This document shows positions 5,258-6,871 of a DNA stretch of 6,871 bases, in pieces. Below the pieces are notes generated by a model. The model saw only the letters and a program-made list of their open reading frames with translations, was not told the origin of the DNA and did not search any database. Each line of letters opens with the position of its first letter. The first letter of the stretch is position 1. Both the position numbers and the translations under genes were made by a program. Origin of the DNA: Chroococcidiopsidaceae cyanobacterium CP_BM_RX_35 (GTDB taxonomy: Bacteria; Cyanobacteriota; Cyanobacteriia; Cyanobacteriales; Chroococcidiopsidaceae); assembly GCA_019242465.1 (NCBI GenBank), contig JAFAVL010000325.1, positions 1 through 6,871 on the forward strand. Reading direction: 5' to 3'.

Positions 5258-5929
5258 ATGACCACAGCTCCTCAAAAGAAATTGATTCGCGTTTTACTGG
5301 CAGACAATCATACTCTTGTCCGCGCAGGATTGCGGGCTTTGCTACAGACTATTGAGGGCATACAAGTTGTAGCGGAAGCAGGTGATGGTCGTGAGGCTCT
5401 CCACTTGATTGAAGTTCATCAACCTGATCTAGTGCTGATGGATATTGCCATGCCAGAGATGAATGGCTTAGAGGCAACAGCACGTGTGGTGAAGGAATAT
5501 CCGCATGTGCGGGTCATTATTCTTTCTATGCACGCGAATGAAGAATACGTACTACAGGCGTTGCGGTCGGGTGCTGCGGGATACGTACTCAAGGATGCTG
5601 GGCTCGGTGAGCTTGAGTTGGCGCTCAGAGCGAGTGTTCAAGGTGAAACCTATCTCAGTCCGGCAGTTTCCAAGCATGTCATTGCCGACTACGTGCGGCG
5701 GGTAGGTGAGGAGTCTAATTCGCTCGATCAATTAACATCGCGTCAGCGCGAAATCCTACAATTGATAGTGGAAGGGCGAACTACAAAGGAGATCGCTGAC
5801 TCACTATACATCAGTGTGAAAACAGTCGAAACCCACCGGATGCAGTTGATGAAACGGCTAGACATTCACGATATTGCTGGTTTAGTACGCTATGCAATGC
5901 GCGCAGGGCTAGTATTTCCTGATACCTAA
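5258..5929 (+). CDS. NarL/FixJ-family response regulator (REC + LuxR-type HTH)
   Basis: A 223-residue two-domain regulator. The receiver (about 10-125) has the acidic site residue Asp16 (in ADNH, where Asp-Asp or Asp-Glu is commoner), phospho-acceptor Asp62 in LVLMDIAMPEMNG, the switch Ser90 and Lys112. A linker leads to a LuxR-type tetrahelical HTH (about 156-215): LTSRQREILQLIVEGRTTKE, then IADSLYISVKTVETHRMQLM with the recognition helix VKTVETHRMQLMKRL. Phosphorylation at Asp62 should promote dimerisation and DNA binding. It begins 16 bases after the kinase stop, on the same strand, with a weak AGG eight bases before the ATG; the two are almost certainly one operon and a cognate pair. All catalytic residues are intact. 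Its targets cannot be read from the sequence, but repeats right after the gene (5948-6005) may be a binding site. Confidence 0.95.
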   Translation: MTTAPQKKLIRVLLADNHTLVRAGLRALLQTIEGIQVVAEAGDGREALHLIEVHQPDLVLMDIAMPEMNGLEATARVVKEYPHVRVIILSMHANEEYVLQALRSGAAGYVLKDAGLGELELALRASVQGETYLSPAVSKHVIADYVRRVGEESNSLDQLTSRQREILQLIVEGRTTKEIADSLYISVKTVETHRMQLMKRLDIHDIAGLVRYAMRAGLVFPDT

Positions 5930-6084
5930 CATAAGTTCTGCTCAAAGCTCAGGGTTTTGCGCATCAGATCTCAGGGTTTTCCTGATTGGGTTTTCAACTG
6001 AGATCGCATAACTTGTATTAAGGAAACACAATAAGCAACTTACTTTAGCAGTCGTCTCTTTGCCGGACGCTCACCTATAAATCT
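5930..6084 (+). promoter_or_regulatory. Intergenic region with direct and inverted repeats before the receiver gene
   Basis: CTCAGGGTTTT occurs exactly twice, at 5948-5958 and 5970-5980, with start points 22 bases apart, two helical turns. A third GGGTTTT is at 5988-5994. GATCTCAG (5967-5974) is inverted as CTGAGATC (5998-6005) around a 23-base loop. This fits a site for a dimeric regulator on one face of DNA, plausibly the NarL-type protein encoded just upstream, controlling the receiver gene. No stem followed by a T-run is seen, so a terminator is not supported. A consensus promoter is not clear. Confidence 0.45.
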
Positions 6085-6453
6085 ATGACATTGGTGCGCA
6101 TTCTTTTAGTGGATGATAGCCTTGTCTTTCTCGAATCGGCTACACGCTTTTTGTCTGAAGAGTCACAACTTGCGATCATTGGGCAGATTCTTTCAAGTAG
6201 AGAGGCATTAGAGCAAATTCCACAGCTGTATCCAGATTTAGTTTTAATGGATCTAGCAATGCCTGAGATGAACGGTTTAGAAGCAACACGTTATATCAAA
6301 ACACAGCCAAACGCACCATACGTTGTCATCTTGACACTAAATGATGGTACTGAATATCGCGCTGCGGCTGAGGCAGTAGGCGCAGATGGCTTGATTTCTA
6401 AATCACAATTTGGTACTGCATTGCTGCCCTTAATCTACTCCTTATTTACTTAA
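6085..6453 (+). CDS. Stand-alone receiver (CheY-like) protein
   Basis: A 122-residue single receiver domain without an output domain. It has the acidic pair Asp10-Asp11, phospho-acceptor Asp56 in LVLMDLAMPEMNG, the switch Thr84 and Lys106, so it should be phosphorylatable. The stretch AMPEMNGLEAT (58-68) is identical to residues 64-74 of the NarL-type regulator upstream; the rest has diverged, for example ILTLND for ILSMHA and a shorter C-terminus (GADGLISKSQ). Single-domain receivers act as relay intermediates, phosphate sinks or protein-binding switches; which of these applies cannot be seen. It lies 156 bases after the regulator on the same strand and ends in a 29-bp tandem repeat that covers its stop codon. 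The start ATG 6085 lacks a Shine-Dalgarno but puts the first receiver strand at residue 4. Confidence 0.92.
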   Translation: MTLVRILLVDDSLVFLESATRFLSEESQLAIIGQILSSREALEQIPQLYPDLVLMDLAMPEMNGLEATRYIKTQPNAPYVVILTLNDGTEYRAAAEAVGADGLISKSQFGTALLPLIYSLFT

Positions 6454-6501
6454 AGGTAAAGTTAATTGCGAAATTTACTTAAAGGTAAAGTTAATTGCGA
6501 A
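6444..6501 (+). repeat. Exact 29-bp tandem duplication across the receiver stop codon
   Basis: The segment 6444-6472 is repeated without change at 6473-6501, head to tail. Each unit starts ATTTACTTAAAGG and ends GTTAATTGCGAA. The first copy contains the last codons and TAA (6451-6453) of the receiver gene; the second is untranslated. Each unit holds a small dyad, TTTAC-TTAAAG-GTAAA. Identity of both copies suggests a recent duplication or a selected site. Two copies only, so this is not a CRISPR array or satellite. Confidence 0.9.
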
Positions 6502-6546
6502 CTTAATTTCATCATATCTGATCAAAAATTATGAATTATACTTACT

Positions 6547-6871
6547 ATGAATTTAAATCGAACTAGTGAGCAAATTAAGACAGAAATCACAGCGAAATTT
6601 GGTTTCGTACCACCCTTCTTTGGACCAGCAGAACAAACGCCACAAGTGCTAGAAAATCTATGGCAACAGACACTTTCTGCATATATTAATAATCCGCTTC
6701 CAGCTTTATTCAAGGAAAAACTTTCCGCGTATCTCTCTCGCTTCTGTACGGTCCCTTACTGTATGATCTGCCATAGCTGTGCCCTACGCCCTTTAGGGCT
6801 GAAGGCACGGGAGGTGCTAGAGTTGCTTGAAGCACCTCCTCCAGCAGAAACGAATGTTGACGAGCATATCA
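6547..6871 (+). CDS. AhpD-like (carboxymuconolactone decarboxylase-type) CxxC protein, N-terminal part; runs off window
   Basis: An open frame from ATG 6547 to the window end gives 108 residues. The pattern FGFVPPFFGPAEQTPQVLEN followed by LPALFKEKLSAYLSRFCTVPYCMICHSCAL resembles the all-helical AhpD/carboxymuconolactone decarboxylase family, with the E(K)LSAYLS helix leading to the CxxC at Cys72-Cys75. His76 directly follows, and an extra Cys67 and Cys78 flank it; in AhpD the active pair is followed by a His a few residues later. Known members are peroxidase-linked disulphide reductants or decarboxylases; the activity here is not shown. Such a domain could be the start of a longer, multidomain sensor, which would fit a two-component neighbourhood, but the rest is outside the window. 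No Shine-Dalgarno is evident. A TATACT near 6537-6542 is too close to the start to be its promoter. Confidence 0.72.
   Translation, partial: MNLNRTSEQIKTEITAKFGFVPPFFGPAEQTPQVLENLWQQTLSAYINNPLPALFKEKLSAYLSRFCTVPYCMICHSCALRPLGLKAREVLELLEAPPPAETNVDEHI

Noticed and set aside
6444..6501. CRISPR array
   Set aside because: There are only two units and no spacer between them; it is a simple tandem duplication.
6537..6542. TATACT as a -10 box for the AhpD-like gene
   Set aside because: It ends four bases before the start codon and has no -35 partner at normal spacing.

Overview
The window looks like a cyanobacterial chromosome segment. The signs are an ethylene-receptor-type sensor kinase with an intact copper/ethylene-binding triad of helices, a DUF433/DUF5615 toxin-antitoxin pair of the kind common in cyanobacteria, a short HicAB pair, moderate GC and mostly weak Shine-Dalgarno sites. 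No 16S or marker gene is present, so genus cannot be given; I infer a filamentous or Chroococcidiopsis-like lineage only loosely.

Layout. Positions 1-3893 are read from the minus strand. They hold a DJ-1/PfpI-superfamily protein of isocyanide-hydratase type (cut by the left edge), an orphan ComB-family (2-phosphosulfolactate phosphatase-like) protein, a possible 43-codon ORF, a DUF433 antitoxin / DUF5615 PIN-like toxin pair, a HicA/HicB pair, and a universal stress protein. Both toxin-antitoxin pairs are joined by 4-base ATGA overlaps. Positions 4000-6871 are read from the plus strand. They hold the ethylene-receptor-like histidine kinase, a NarL/LuxR-type response regulator 16 bases downstream, a stand-alone receiver domain, and the start of an AhpD-like CxxC protein cut by the right edge. 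The USP and kinase genes are divergent and share a short regulatory gap.

How the parts fit. The plus-strand half reads as a signalling cassette. A copper-binding three-helix membrane sensor is joined by a coiled coil directly to a HisKA_3 kinase core, with no GAF or PAS domain between. It is expected to phosphorylate the adjacent DNA-binding regulator (Asp62). The single-domain receiver (Asp56), which shares an 11-residue stretch with that regulator, could be a second output or a phosphate sink. The minus-strand half is a stress/defence-flavoured accessory stretch: two toxin-antitoxin modules lie back to back between the USP and the ComB-like gene. The most notable items are the compact ethylene receptor, the regulator/receiver intergenic repeats, the exact 29-bp tandem duplication across the receiver's stop codon, and an altered nucleophile elbow in the DJ-1 family protein.
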